Assembly (NCBI GenBank): GCA_033296705.1
Contig: MU856840.1
Location: forward strand, 241,605-305,604
DNA length: 64,000 bases
Direction: 5' to 3'
From: Chaetomidium leptoderma
Lineage: Eukaryota; Ascomycota; Sordariomycetes; Sordariales; Chaetomiaceae
Shown here: positions 50,909-63,650 of the stretch, piece after piece
How the letters are laid out: every line of letters begins with the position of its first letter
Numbering within the stretch: position 1 is the stretch's first letter
Notes under the pieces: model-generated
What the model was told of the DNA's origin: nothing
What the model saw: only the letters and a program-made list of their open reading frames with translations
Databases searched by the model: none
Made by a program: the position numbers and the translations under genes

Positions 50909-53684
50909 CCCCAGAAGCGGCCGCGCACTCAAATAATCCCCACCACCATACTCCCCCGGCCCCGCCGTCGCCGTAGGCGGCGACACCACCGCCGGACTCT
51001 CCACTATCGATCCCACTCCCCCCCCTCCTCCTCCTCCTCCTCTTCCATGCTGCTGCCCATTCCCATTCCCAGCCGCGGTACCGGCAGCGCTGAGCGCACT
51101 CACCCCGCTCAGCACCCGCTGCTCCCTTTCATTCCCATTCCCGTTACCGCCACCCCCCATGCCGCCGCCGGGCGCCGTAGTAACAGACGACACGGTCGTG
51201 TCGCTGATCTGGCGGAGGTGTACGCGGTCGCGCTCCGAGAGGTTGGAGATGCCCGAGAGGACCTTGTTGTCTCGCGGCCGGATGGGCGACGACGAGGTAG
51301 TAGCGGGGACAGTAGTGGGAGAAGTGGTGGCGCTAGTTGTTGTTCCGCGGCCGAGGGCGTCCGAGTCGGGGCGGTAGAAGATGGGCGATTCGTCGTCGTT
51401 GTCGTTTTGGGGGATGGGCGGTGGAGAGGGGTAGGGGGAGGGACGGGCAGAGGTGGTGGTGGCTACGTGGTCGGTTTGGTGGGTGGTGGGGGAGAGGTTG
51501 GGATTGTTTAGTGAGGCGCGGGTCGTGGCGGATGAGGTGGAGAGGGGGTTGTCGTGGAGTTCGGCTGGGGGGGGGTTGTCTTTTTTGGATGGGATTGTTA
51601 GTAGGGAGGGTGGGTGAATTAAGGGGGGGGTTGTTGGGTTTACCTGGCAACTCGGCGGGCATCTGCACTTCTCTGCCCATTATCTCGGCGATGATGGACC
51701 GCTGCGGCGTGCTTGTGCTGTCGACGTTGGCCGTGCTCATTGGGGGGGAATAGTCGGACGGCGAGGTGGTGGTGACGGTCGGCGCCTTGACCTCGCTAGG
51801 CTGGCCGCGTAGCCACGAGGTGATGCGGTGCCCGTTGGTGTCTTCGGTGCCCGCCTCGCTCGCGGTGCCGCCACGCAGCAGCCTGCGTCGCCGCCAGAGC
51901 AGGACCAGCACGGCGACCATGGTGAGGAAGACCAGACCGAGCACTGCCCCGAGCACCGGCGGGAGGTACGACGGGAGACCGCCCCCTTGGTCCTGGGCAG
52001 GGGGCGGGGGGACATTCGGGTTGGTGTTGTTGGTTGGCCCGACCGAGGCGTACGGGTAGTACGTCGTGATCTTGCTCATCGGGTACTGCGCAGCAAAGAT
52101 GCCGGCGAGCTCGGTCGCACCCCAGGATGGACTTGGTGTCGTCGCCGTGGCGCCGCCGGTACCGGACCCGCCAATCTTCTCGTGAACAGCGCTGGGGACG
52201 GTGTAGTTCGAGTAGACCGCAGGGTCGTATCTGTCCAGCCATTCCCCGGAAGAGAGGCTGAACACCCGGATGGTTTCGCGAAGACAACCCAGGGGGACGC
52301 TCGGATAGCCGCCGATGACCAGCATCTGGTCCGGGTACGGCATGACGCACTTGTGGCCGGCGCGTCCGTCAGCGGCGCCGGACGCCAGCTTGATCCAGGT
52401 AAAGGACGGTAGCGACAAGACCCAAACATCGTCGCTGTAGGGCTCGGCCAGGTGCAATCCGTCGTAGCCGCCATAGTAGTAAATGTTGAAGCTCGAGCCG
52501 TCCTGCGCGCGCGCGACAACGGCGCAGCCGCGGGTGGTTTGGTCGGGCCCACCGCTGGTCGTCTGGCGATACCACTTGCCGCTATCAACGTCATAGATGT
52601 CGATGGTTGACATGAACCCGGGACTTTCTGATCTCTGCTCGAGTTAGAGCCGGGGGCGCAAAGCGGGAACCGGGAACCGGGGCCCGGGGCCCGGGGCCCG
52701 TAGAGACTTACGCTGGCTGTTTCGTTGGATGATTTCTTGGTGGCCTCGATAAAATCAGGATACACGACGCCCCCAAGGGCAACAAGAATGCCACGCTTCC
52801 CCACGGGAACCCAGACGAGTTCGGGGTTTGCTCGTCCGGGGATGCCAGGGTCTAGCGTGTGATTGGTGAAGGTTTCGAACCGCTGTCTCTTCATGTCCAG
52901 CGTGATGAGCCTGTTCGAGACGTCGATAGCAGCGAACGTCTTGTTGGTACCGGGGGCCGTGTAGATATCACGCCCACTGGGAGAGCGCAGCCCTGAAAAA
53001 TACCATGCCAAGTTCTCAGAAGGTGCGCTTGCGGCTCCCCCGTAGGCGATGTAGCGGGTCGTGTCCGTGCCCAGGGGTTTGGGTCTGAAGTTGGATTCAA
53101 AGTTGGCGGATACGCCATACGAATACTTTTCATAGCACAGCACCGAGTCACCTGGCGGGTTTACGGCTTTGTTACTCTTCGGCAGCAGGCCGCCGTAGAG
53201 GAAGAACTCCTCATGGTTGCCGAGGAGCGCGCCGTCTTCGTAGTTTGGGGCGCGGGCGTTAATGTCTCCGCCGCCGGTTTCTAGCGTGCCCAGAATCGCC
53301 GAGATGTTCTGGGTGGTGTTGAACGGGGTGCTGAAGTTGAGCGTGTAAATGAGACCCAGTGGGTTGTCTGGGGCCGGTCAATATTTTGTGGGCAGCACAT
53401 CATCTCGGCGGATACTCACTGTCGGTGACGCCCTCCCCGGTAGCGCCATCGGCGTAGGTCGGCTGCCAATACAAATTCCCGCCGTCGAGGTAGACCGTGT
53501 CGCGGAGCACAGTAGCTGGGCGAGGTCAGATGGGGGGAGACACGACATGGTGATGTTCTGGCACACCTCGGAGCTGTTGCCATTGGCATATTCTCGTGTC
53601 GACCTGATTTTCTAGCCACCGTGCTTGGCCGAGGACGAGCGAGGCTGAGGCCGTCACCACGGCGAGAAGGCCCGGCCCGAACAT
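50783..53684 (-). CDS. Kelch-repeat single-pass membrane protein
   Basis: Five exons: 53684-53567, 53515-53420, 53367-52712, 52634-51644, 51564-50783 (880 residues). The start gives a signal peptide (FGPGLLAVVTASASLVLG). The ectodomain has kelch/beta-propeller blades (DTVYLDGGNLYWQP, FLYGGLLPKSNK, TIDIYDVDSGKWYRQ, YYYGGYDGLH, DVWVLSLPSFTWIKL, MLVIGGYPS). A transmembrane helix (PPVLGAVLGLVFLTMVAVLVLLW) is followed by a basic stop-transfer RRRRLLRGG. The long cytoplasmic tail is Ser/Thr/Pro-rich, with polyG and a polyQ run (CAG/CTG repeats near 50877-50915). This resembles a common fungal family of propeller-ectodomain membrane proteins, proposed as surface sensors. Ligand and partner are unknown. 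Confidence 0.87.
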
Positions 53685-56600
53685 GGCGGCGACTTGGGCC
53701 GTTTCGCTAGGGGAGGAGCGGGAAGATACAAGGGGAGATTGAGATTAGGAACGACGCCGGGAGAGCATCAGTTCAGGCCGTATGCCAAACCAGGCTCTAG
53801 GAGATCGGTCGCTCTGTGAATGTGAGTGTCCTGGGAATGTCCGGAGATGACAGTCTCGAGAAACCGCAACAATTCACGGAAACACGGGCCCGCTGGGCAA
53901 GCAAACACATGCCATGAAGCACGAAAGCATGCAAGTCAGGCAAGTTCTTGTGCGCAAGGCCAGACAAAAGCCTCGACGGACCCATGCTTCGGTCCCGTGG
54001 GGTGCCTCGGGGCGGCCTGGGAGATCGAGCAAAGACGGCCAGAACAGAAGGGGAATCGGGCTGACCAGGGCCAAGCCGAAGAACCCCGCAGGGGGCCAGG
54101 CCAATGGCGAGCCCTTGTTTGTTCGTTCCGCTGTCAGCCACCATTGTTGGCAGCACCGTCGTCGTATTGGTGGGCTGGCCCGCCTTCTGGCAAGGGAAGG
54201 GAGCTGCAGAGCTCGCCGTGGATGCAACAATCACCGCCACAGTTGGGTTGGGCCGACAGTCAGGAGGGATGTTGCCCTGCTGCTGACTGCCTGCAATTTG
54301 ATTCACCGAACGAATCCTGACATTGTTGGCAGGGGCTCCTCGGGCTCGCGCGCAACGGCGAGTCAGTCTCCAAAACACAAGAGGGAGCCCTCCAGAAGCA
54401 CCGAGAGCTGCCAGCTCAGGGGCGAGGACGAGACCGAGACCGACGGGGAGAGTGGCTAGCGGAGCAACGGGAGGAAGAGGAGGAGGCCGTGGGGTCGGGA
54501 GGTGCACCTTTGAAGTGAGCGGGAGGAGTGCTTCTCGGCCGACTCTTTGACACGCTGGAGGTGGAGGGCATGTGCCGCGAGTGAAAGGGTTTAGATGATG
54601 TCGCGGTTAATTGGGCGAGGCGACGGGGTCCCATCTCAGCCTTGTGCACACCAGGGTCCGTGATCGACGCCAGGGAATGGATGATTTGGAACCTGCCTCG
54701 AGCCCGCCCACTGCTTGTCCATACAGAACACAAGTAACTAAGTTGCAACGACCGTCTCAACTCCGGAGATGCGGCTAAACCCCAAGGATACGAAGTACCT
54801 TACGTGCTTACTTCTCGATCTTTCTTCTGCCCATCTAGCGGATGTGGCATGTGTTGCGTATCCAGTCCATTGGCGGTGCAATGTGCCGATCGTCGTATCC
54901 AAGCGGTTGGTTGGTGACTCGCCGCTCTCATGGATGCGACGCTGTGTGGCCTGCCCGCAGAACCAGATCACACCCACCCGACGTGCTGTCAAGATGGTCG
55001 GATGCGGCGGATTGGCGGGTGCTGTCGCTCGGGGTTGGGTGGCGAGGAACTACCCTTCAATATGTAGTTATTTAGTCTAGCCGGCGCAAAAGGGGATGGA
55101 TCCTCGAGGTGGTGTTGTTGTTAATAATTGCTGTTCTGGACCCTTCGATGGCGCCGTGTCCATCGAGTTGCTCGGTGAGCGAGACGGCGCCGTATCCTTC
55201 CTTGCTGTTGAAGTGATTGATTTTTTGGGGGCTGGGAAATACAAACGATCTCGCTCTCAGAGTCTCAAATTCGCGTCGGCTTCCGAGTCCAGCACAACGA
55301 GACGCGAAGAGAGGTAATGATGCTCGTCGCAATCGCACATGTCGACTGTTGACACTGCTGCCCAAAAATGGATCCAGGTCCCAGCAGGTTGCTGGGGAGG
55401 AAGAGCGGGGAGCGGGGCGGGCTCATCGGCTCCACTGGGGCAGCGGCCCCACTCTCGACAAGGCCGGGCCGCCACGACGAGTGGGTCTCACGCCATTCCG
55501 CCCTGCAGGGCTCGCTCAGGCTAGGCTGCACCCGGAAAACCCTAGGCCGATCACCCAATCAACGATCGCCAGATGCCCAAGCTCCTTCCCAACAGGGATT
55601 GCTGCCCGCGGCCCAAGCTCCCGGCCGACCGCTCTTGACGTTCCTTTCTTGCTCGCAGACCTTTCTCACAGTTCTCTCTTCTTTGACCAGGGCCTGATCG
55701 GTTTGGGATTTTGACCTTTTTCTTTTTGAAGAACACACCACTTTTCGACAACGCGGGGAAAAGGCCCGAAAAGGTGCAAATGGAAAAGATAGCCCCCAAC
55801 GAGCTCATCCACTGAACCAACAGCAATTGGCTCATCAGCAATTTCCCTTCCAACAAGCAGATGCTGTTTGTACATAGCAGCGGTCTGCAAGGCAACGCTG
55901 CCGGGAGTTTGCTGTCATGACGGCTAATAATAGGTAAACTTTGCAGCCGGAACGACTTCGTACCAGCAGCCACAGCACCTGCTGTGTGTGTGGCATGAGG
56001 ATGTTCATGCTTCAGGAACCCGGGTTCGTATATTTCTTCAGTGCGACCATCCTCTGCCGTGCCGTGTCCGTCACTCGATCTTGGTGCGGGGGAACCACTC
56101 GAACCAGGACTCGCATCTGCCAATTCATCTGTGGTGTGGCTCAACTAGGACGCGGTTGGGACACGGCGCTGCCGAGAGGCCGTGTGGCTTCCGGATTGCC
56201 TTGGGGGAGGGGGGCTGACAGACGCTGTCAACCCGTCATCGACCACACAGCCTTCGGGCCTTGATCGACCAGTCAGGATCCCTCCCGCTCTCCAGCCTGG
56301 CCTTCGCTTCCTGTCCACTCACCAACCCCGCCAAGGATGCAACGTTCAAGTCGCCGAATGCTGCTCAACTGTCAGTGGGAGGCAGCAATATTTCGCTCGT
56401 TGCTGCGCCGACTCCGGTCTGCTTACGCCCTACCCCTCGCTGCCACGCGGCATGCCCAGTGAGGCTCTGGAGCAGAGGAGCGCTCCAGCACGAGAGCCAA
56501 CAAGTCGCGCCGACCGAGGATCGCCACAGCCATGCCCTGCTCTCGATGCCGTCGGGAGATGAGCCGGATGAGAGGAGACGTGATGTGGCACAGCAACTCC

Positions 56601-57126
56601 TGCCGGTCTTGTTCGGGCCTGCGGCGGGCGGAGAGAGTTGCCCCACGTTATTGGCTTCCCGTCCCTCGGACGAGTGGTGGGTTGGGGTGGGTGAGTTTGT
56701 GTCCCCTGGGCAGGGGTAGAGCTCCCCCTGCACCCTAGCCACTGTGCCTTACCACGATAGGGTAGGCCAGATGTGCATCGATGCCAGGGTCGATACCGGG
56801 CACCCTCCCCGTCGCGCGAATTCCTGCAGACCGCGTGTGCTTCTCGGGAGCCGGGAGTTCTTGAGCTCTTCCAGCTCTTTCTTTGTTCTCCCACGCTCCC
56901 TCTCCTTTCTCCTCGGTGGGCTTTACTGCGAACTCGAGGGTCTGTCAACTCAAGCTTGGAGCTGTGTCGGTGAAGAGAATCAACAAGAGTGCCTCTGGTC
57001 GCCATTGACGGAGCATCTCGACTCCGCGCTCCTCAACAGGTGTTTGCTTGCCGGACTGTCGGTGATATTGTTGCCTGCCAAGCCTTCACGCAGCTGGATC
57101 ATTTCCACTGAGCTTCGCTTACAACC

Positions 57127-57167
<41 letters not shown>

Positions 57168-57307
57168 ACCTCCTGCCCCAGCCTTATATTCTCGGCAGGC
57201 GCCGCAACCTCGCCCAACCTGCGCGAAGTCGCTCGTTGCTCTCACACTCGTTCCTCTCTGAGACTGCTTCGTTCGTTTTCGACGCGTCTGGCCTGGTGTA
57301 GGGCACA
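53685..57307. other. 3.6 kb region without a supported gene
   Basis: It lies between the divergent Kelch gene and mucin-like gene. There are several open frames of 60-240 codons on both strands, none with family motifs, consistent codon pattern or credible splicing. The last 300 bp are CT-rich, ending in the long C tract, and look like the leader of the mucin-like gene. A lineage-specific gene or non-coding RNA cannot be ruled out. Confidence 0.45.
57129..57164 (+). repeat. 36-nt poly-C tract
   Basis: An uninterrupted run of C lies about 145 bp before the ATG of the mucin-like gene, probably in its leader. It is preceded by ACAACCAA. The exact length is uncertain, since such runs are error-prone. 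Confidence 0.85.
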
Positions 57308-60188
57308 ATGCTTCTCACAAAGCTAATACAGGGCCTTGGGGCCTTGTCCCTCGCACATGTTGCCTTTGCCGCTGAGGACCCATTGTTTCCGAGGACAAAT
57401 GAGACGGGCGAGGGCCATCATGTTCAGGACAGCGGCTACGAGCCTCAGTGTTACGGATGCGAGAAGACGGTCACCCACACCGAGACCAAAACCCACACTT
57501 CGACCAAGACACACACCGAGACCAAGACACACACGTGAGTTTGCCCCGAGACTGGTGTGTGAAGCTTCGCTAACAATGCCAGTGACACCGTAACGTACGA
57601 GCCCTTGAGATACCCATGTGTGATCCATCTAACAGCAGTGCAGCAAGACCCTTCCGCCGTCCACAGTGACCGTTTCGGCGTCTACCGTGACTCTTCCCGC
57701 GTCTACGGTGACCCTCCCGGCCTCCACCGTGACGGTGACGGACCTGGATACTGCGACCATCACAAACACAGCGACCGCCACAAAAGAGTAAGTGCGTGCT
57801 AGGCTATTGCCGGTTCGCCGCGCTGACATGGACGATAGGACCACCGAGTTTGTCACCACGACGCAGTTCTCGACGTACACGACAGTAAGTTGCTCTGCGC
57901 TTTGCGAATTGCCCAGCTAACCCCGTCCCCAGTCCTACCCGGTTGTCGTGACCACGACGGTTTGCAAGGGGTATCCTGAGGAGTGCGAGGTTAGCACAAC
58001 AACTAAGTGGGAGACGACGACCGCGACGGAGACCATCAGGACGACAATCCCTACGACCATCGTCGAGCCTACGACCATCGTCGAGCCTACAACAATTGTC
58101 GAGCCTACAACAATCGTCGAGGCAACCACCGAGACTGACACGGTCGTCAGTACTACTACTGCGACTAGCACCCAGACCACCACTTACACCACTGTGGTCA
58201 GCTATCCGGTCACAGTCACTTCGGGAACTACAAAATGGAAGACAGACACCAAGACGGTCGTTTCAACCTTTGTGACCACATGCATCGAAACTGTTCCGGT
58301 CATAGTCCCAACGACTATCAGGGTGTCGACGACAATCCTCAAGCCGACCACCAGGACTCAGACGACCACTTACACCACTAGGGTCAGCTATCCGGTCACA
58401 GTCACTTCGGGAACTACGAAATGGAAGACGGACACGAAGACGGTCGTTTCAACCTTTGTGACCACCTTCATCACAGTTGTTCCGACGACGGTCCCGACGA
58501 CGGTCCCGACGACGGTCCCGACAACTGTTAGGCTATCGACAACTTTGACAACCACTGAGCTCGTGCCCACGACGCTGACCAACACCAGAACTGTGACCGA
58601 AGTTTCGACGTTCGTCACGTCGTATCCGGTCACCACGACTGACAGCACAACCATCTACACGACCGAGACGTCCGTGGTGACCACGACGGCTCTTTCGACT
58701 TTCACCACTGTCAGCACTTATACGACGGTGAGGGAGCTCACCAACACAGTCACAGACACGATCACGGAGCTCACCACGCTGCCGGCCTCGACCATCACCG
58801 ACGTGTTCACCACGGTCCTCCCGGCCATCACCATCACCGTGACCGAGGATGGAGAGGTCATCACGACAGTCATCCCCGGGCCCACGGTCACGCAAACGAC
58901 GACAACCACGGTGCCGGCCGTCACCATCACCATCCCCGGCCCGACCGTGACTCGGGATATATCGGTCTGCGCTGCCCCGACAACTCCACCCTCTGTCTCA
59001 CGCACCAAGACTACGAAACGCCAGCTCTGGGGTTGCGACCCCGGGTTCGTCTGCAAGATGCCGAAGCCCGAGGGCTGCAACCTCTGGGCCGACCCGCCGA
59101 GCGACGACTTCTTGTGCGATTCCCGGTACTGCGAGCCGGCACCGTACTACCCGCGCGTGGAGTGGCCGACGAACGAGACGGGCTACTACCCCCCGACCGA
59201 AGGGTACTTCAACCTCAACCCCAACGCGTTCGGCCTGAGCTACGACATTTTCGCCGTGCAGGAGGTCGTCACCAAGATCAACGGCAAGAAGACGACCATC
59301 ACAACGGGCAACTGGGTCTCGCAGACGGACCTCACGCACTTCCCGCCGGCGCCGACCACGACCTCGACCTCGACGATAACGACGACGCGAGGGCATTACG
59401 GCCGCGGTCTCCCGAGCCACCGTCTCTCGAAGCGCGACGACACAATCGTCCCAGCCATCTGCTACGACATCTGCAACAACGCGTACCTCGAAGCCCAGCG
59501 GATCGGCCCCGAGCCCGAGCTCTGCGAGGACGGCTCCCCGTTCCGGGAGTACACCGACACGTGCCTGATCTGCATCGCCGCGAACAAGTCGGACTTTAAG
59601 GAGACGCTGCGCGTGCACGTCGAACCCGCCTTCGACCAGTTCTGGACCTTCTGCGACATCCAGCCGCCGCAGTCCATGGTGTCGACCACATCAAACCCGC
59701 CCCAGACCCAGGTGACGGAGCAGCCGTCGGTCGAGAGCAGCTCGCAGGCGCCGCCCAACACGAACACGGGGCCCGTGCCCATCACGACGACGACGACGAC
59801 GACGACGACCAGCTCGACCCACCAGCAGCAGCCCACTCCCACCCCTACGCCGTCGTCGACGACGGAGGAGCAACCGACCTCGACCGAAGGAGAGGAGGAA
59901 CCGTCTTCCACCTCGTCGTCATCAGAGCCCGAGTCGTCGTCGTCATCATCCTCTGAACAGGGAGAACCGTCCTCGTCGTCGTCGACTTCCACCACAGACG
60001 ACGGCGCGCCGCAGACTACCACGCCCCCTGTCGTGACGACGGGCACGTCTACGCTGCAAACGTCGACCACGTCGCGCGTGTCGACGAGCTCGATTGCGCT
60101 TGGCGCGGCGGGCAGGGCGGTGGTGCCCGGCTTTGGGGCTGCGCTGGTGGGGGGGTTTGTTGGGGTGGTGTTTTTTCTTCTTTTTTGA
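57308..60188 (+). CDS. Mucin-like, Thr/Ser-rich cell-wall protein
   Basis: Five exons were deduced: 57308-57534, 57583-57594 (a 12-nt micro-exon), 57644-57787, 57839-57884, 57933-60188 (894 residues). A signal peptide (LLTKLIQGLGALSLAHVAFA) precedes Thr-rich repeats (TETKTHT; STVTLPA; TIVEPT four times; a 60-residue block starting TTYTTVVSYPVTVTSG twice). A Cys-rich globular part (WGCDPGFVCKMPKPEGCNLW, SRYCEPAPYYPRVEWP, CYDICNNAYLEAQRIG, CLICIAANKSDF) follows, then a Ser-rich stalk and a C-terminal hydrophobic end (AVVPGFGAALVGGFVGVVFF) fit for a GPI anchor. It is likely a heavily O-glycosylated wall protein or adhesin. The micro-exon could instead be 9 nt with a different acceptor. Confidence 0.82.
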
Positions 60189-61189
60189 GTGGGTGAGTGA
60201 GTGAGTGGGTGGCTAGTTGGTTATGCTGCTCTAGCTAGGGTGGTTTGATGGTTTCACTTCTAATGAATAATTTGTTTTTTTTTGGTGGTGGTTTGAAAAG
60301 GGGGGATTGGTTTAATGGTTGGTTGGATTTAACACAACACTCCTTTGGTGTTGTTGCAGATGATGGGAAGAGGGGGATTACGATTACTTCACGACACTCA
60401 TTGTATAATGTCTTATGCCGCCGATGTTGCGGTGTTGCTTGTTTTTTTGTTTTTGGCATTTACAAGATACCCGGTATTTATACTCGATGGGATTGGGTAT
60501 GGACATGTCACTCATTTTTGCGTTGTTGCACATTGGAAGGGGGTTGTCAGTCCTTACCTCCCCCCCACACACACACGCACAGTATGGGAGGCAGGAAGGA
60601 GGTTGAGGGATTAGGGGTGGGAGAGCCATCCGGGTGAGGTGGGGAATTTGGGGGCAGATAATAGTTGGGGGGGTCTTTCTGGATGTGGAGGATGTAATGA
60701 GACATGGCGTGTTGTGCCTGAGCCAACAGCTATAATTATATACGAGAGGAACGCGTCGAAATGAAATGAATCTTGATCCAATCTCGTCAAGTCGTGCTGT
60801 GTGGTTGCCACCAGCGTTTACGTGCGTGGCCGAGTCCCGGGGTGGCGTGGTGTGGTTGGGGGCCGGGTTCTCGGCATGTTTGCTCGACGCGGCTCAGGGG
60901 CACGGCTGCAGGGCGATCACGATTGCGTCAATAGTTGGGGTTTTGCGAGACGGGCTCATTTCGTTTAATCGCGGGGAGGCTGCACGGAACGACACTACGT
61001 AGTATTTGTCGTAGTCAGGTGCACATCTGTCTCTAATTCCACTTTGGTCACCATCACATTAACCGGCGCAGCCATACCTTAGTTATCTGGAAATGTGGGA
61101 CGGGTGCGTGTTGTTGGTGACTAACTATTGACAACTTGAGTCTCTTTCCATCACAGATTACCCGGCGATCCCCCCCTTCGTAGGGACAA
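60189..61189. other. 1.0 kb convergent spacer
   Basis: The 3' flanks of the mucin-like gene and the metallo-beta-lactamase gene. It begins GT-rich with short GAGTGAGTG repeats and turns AT-rich in the middle. No gene is supported. Confidence 0.5.
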
Positions 61190-62516
61190 TCACCACAACT
61201 TGGCATCCCCTCCCTCTACCCTCACAGGCACGTGCAATAGTCCGTCTTTGGGCAGCCTCCCCGCCCTGATATTCACCTGCAGCGCCTGGTGGATCAGTCG
61301 CGGCTCGGCCAGTCCCGTGTCCCGGCCCAGGCGCCAGGCGACAAACTCGGTCTCGGACGTGCCGCTCTTCAGGTGCTTGTTGTGCTCCATCTGCTCGGCC
61401 ACGGTCGAAAAGGCTTGCGGTGTGGAGCGGGGGTTGTTGGGCGGGTAGTCGTGGCCGGTGTAGATTTTGAAGGTGGGCGGGAGAGAGAAGAGTTTGGTTG
61501 CTGTTTTGAAGCTAGATAGATGTTGAACCAAGTTAGGTAGTGTTAGTCTTTGGGAATAGCAGGGGATGGGGGACTGACAGATCATTGGCGTTGCCTCCGG
61601 GGAAGTCGCAGCGGGCCGAGCCAACGTCGGAGTTGAAGAGTGAGTCGCCGCAGAAGATGTTTTCTGGAGGGGTGTCAGTGTGGGATTTGGTGTTGTGGTG
61701 TGTGGTTGGGTTGAGTGTTTAGACTTGGAGTTAGAAATGACACTCACCCCCGATCAAATACCCCATGTGGTCCGGCGTGTGTCCGGGCAGGTGTACCGCT
61801 TTGGCTTCGAGTTGCCCGACATGAAAGATCTCATCGTCGTCAAGTAACCTGTCAAAGGCACCCTCGTACTCGTCCCGGGCGATGCCGTACCGTGCTGCAA
61901 ACCGCTCCTGAACCTCACCGATCCTCTTCCCGATGCCGATCTGTGGCTTCTTCTCTCCGGCTTTGGCCAGCCGGTCCTGCAGATACTTGGCAGCCGTCAG
62001 ATGGTCGGCATGGACGTGTGTCTCGAGCAGCGTGTCGACCGTGTAGCCGTGCTCCTTGACCAAGGCGAGCAGGGCGTCGGCGGACTCGGTGGAGATGGCG
62101 TTGCGGGAGGGGTCAAAGTCGAGGACGGGGTCAACGATGACGGCGGCTTTGGTAGAGGAGTCGGCAACGATGTACTGCCAGGTGGAGGTGTGTGGCTCGA
62201 AGACGGCGTGGACGATGGGTTCCATGGTGATGATCGGGGGTGTGAGTGTGAGTGTGGGAGTGACTGTGAGTGTGAGTGTGGGTTGTGAATTGAGACTAGA
62301 TGAGATGCTGCTCGAGGACCGAGGGGCTTGCAGTTGAGAGCTGAACCGATGGCTGAACCTATAACTGAAGCAATGGCGTGCGGCAGGCTGCGTTGAAGTC
62401 GCCGACCTCAATCTACAAGATGATAAAAGACAATGACTCGGTTTCCCTTTAATGGCCGATACCGACAGCCGTTGCAGTAGACGGGTGTAGGATGGAGTCG
62501 TTGTTTGCATTTCCAC
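61190..62516 (-). CDS. ETHE1-like persulfide dioxygenase / metallo-beta-lactamase protein
   Basis: Three exons: 62516-61748, 61663-61579, 61511-61190, giving 391 residues from ATG 62516 or 294 from ATG 62225 (MEPIVHAV). The longer form starts with an Arg/Ser-rich, acid-poor 97-residue stretch (RLLQRLSVSAIKGKPSHC), a good mitochondrial presequence. The MBL metal ligands are present: THVHADH, the His of LPGHTPDH, the Asp of IFCGDSLF, and the His of YTGHDYPP. ETHE1 enzymes oxidise glutathione persulfide to sulfite in mitochondrial sulfide removal and bind one iron. The GDVGRPD-like step reads NSDVGSARCDFPGGNA, as in bacterial-type MBL relatives. Glyoxalase II activity is less likely. It is divergent from a YeeE/YedE-like gene, which supports a sulfur role. 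Confidence 0.87.
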
Positions 62517-63650
62517 TGCCTCTAGAATACCTCTTTGTTCATCCCGAAAGTGCCCGTCCCCGGTTTAATACTAGAGTGTTCGTAATCTTGATGGCTGTCA
62601 TCATCATCGCATCATTCATTTGCCTTGTCGTCTTTGTCGAGTCGACCCAATTGAAGTGTGGACTGTCGCCATCTGTCACCCTTGTTGGCGACTCAGGAGT
62701 TTAGACGGTAGTTAGGCTGCCCGGTTGCCCGCCTCCCGTGTAACGCCGAGATTCCTGTCGCACGGCATGCGCATTGATGGCATGCAGCTCGGCGACCGCA
62801 CCGACACCCGCAGCCGGGATCCACGGCGGAGGGTTGGGGATTTGGGGAGGATCAGTGGGTCCCCGACTCCCCGGACAGGAACAGGGCCCGCAGCCCAGGG
62901 CTGGCAGGGCTCCACTCAAGCCCGGAGCGGGATTGGCACGGATCCATGGCACTTCGCCGACCAAAAAGGGGTCCAGTGGAGTGGTCGCCGGTTGCATCCC
63001 ACCTCAGCCCACCATGCATCCACGGGGCGTCCCGCCTGGCCGAAGAAAGCCCCGACGCTTCTGGAAGCCTCGCGAGCGTAACCTGGAGGTACCTGGGAGG
63101 TGGCATTCATGCGATCATGCGATCCTCATTCCGGGCTTTGGCCGATGGCGCTTCCGGATGCCCGCGACGTCACGGACTGCCCACAACCCACCCAGAGTCC
63201 CCGATATCCGCAGCCCGTGACAGCCGTCTGGGACCCTTGAGATGCCATGCCCGCCGAGAACCGTCAACCACACCCACGGTCCCACGGTGACCCACCACCT
63301 TACTGCCTTGGCTAGCCTCCGTCGGCAACCTCCAACAACCCTTACCCATCAAATCCGGAACTCCCATGGCCCGTTCGTAATTCGTAATCCCTCGAGGCTG
63401 GGGGAAATGGCACGCGGCGGTATCCCTGCCGGAGCGAGTGGGAGTGGTGGCCGAGCACCCTTTGCTCACCATCCCTGGAACATCTTCGTCCTGATGTATA
63501 AAGACGCAACTCGAAGGGTCCGAAATGGCGTCGGTGGCGGCCGCTAGACACACTCTCTGTCTCTGACCAAATACCTCTCACCGAGTCACCAGCACACCAC
63601 TTACCACAGCCGGTTGTGAATGCAATACGGCAAGACCAATACCAAAAAAA
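62517..63650. promoter_or_regulatory. Divergent spacer, MBL / YeeE-like genes
   Basis: 1.1 kb between two divergent, likely functionally linked genes. Both strands have open frames of about 100-150 codons over 62.7-63.3 kb, without motifs. It should hold both promoters. Confidence 0.45.

Noticed and set aside
53797..54507. 236-codon Pro/Ala/Leu-rich frame on -
   Set aside because: It has low complexity, overlaps equally long frames on the opposite strand and has no homologous motif, so it is not distinguishable from chance in GC-rich DNA.
56020..56050. GGGTTCGTA resembling a tRNA B-box
   Set aside because: No A-box at proper spacing and no cloverleaf stems can be drawn around it.
55551..56144. 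197-codon frame on - in the long spacer
   Set aside because: There is one hydrophobic stretch but no recognisable family, and composition changes along the frame. Kept only as a note.
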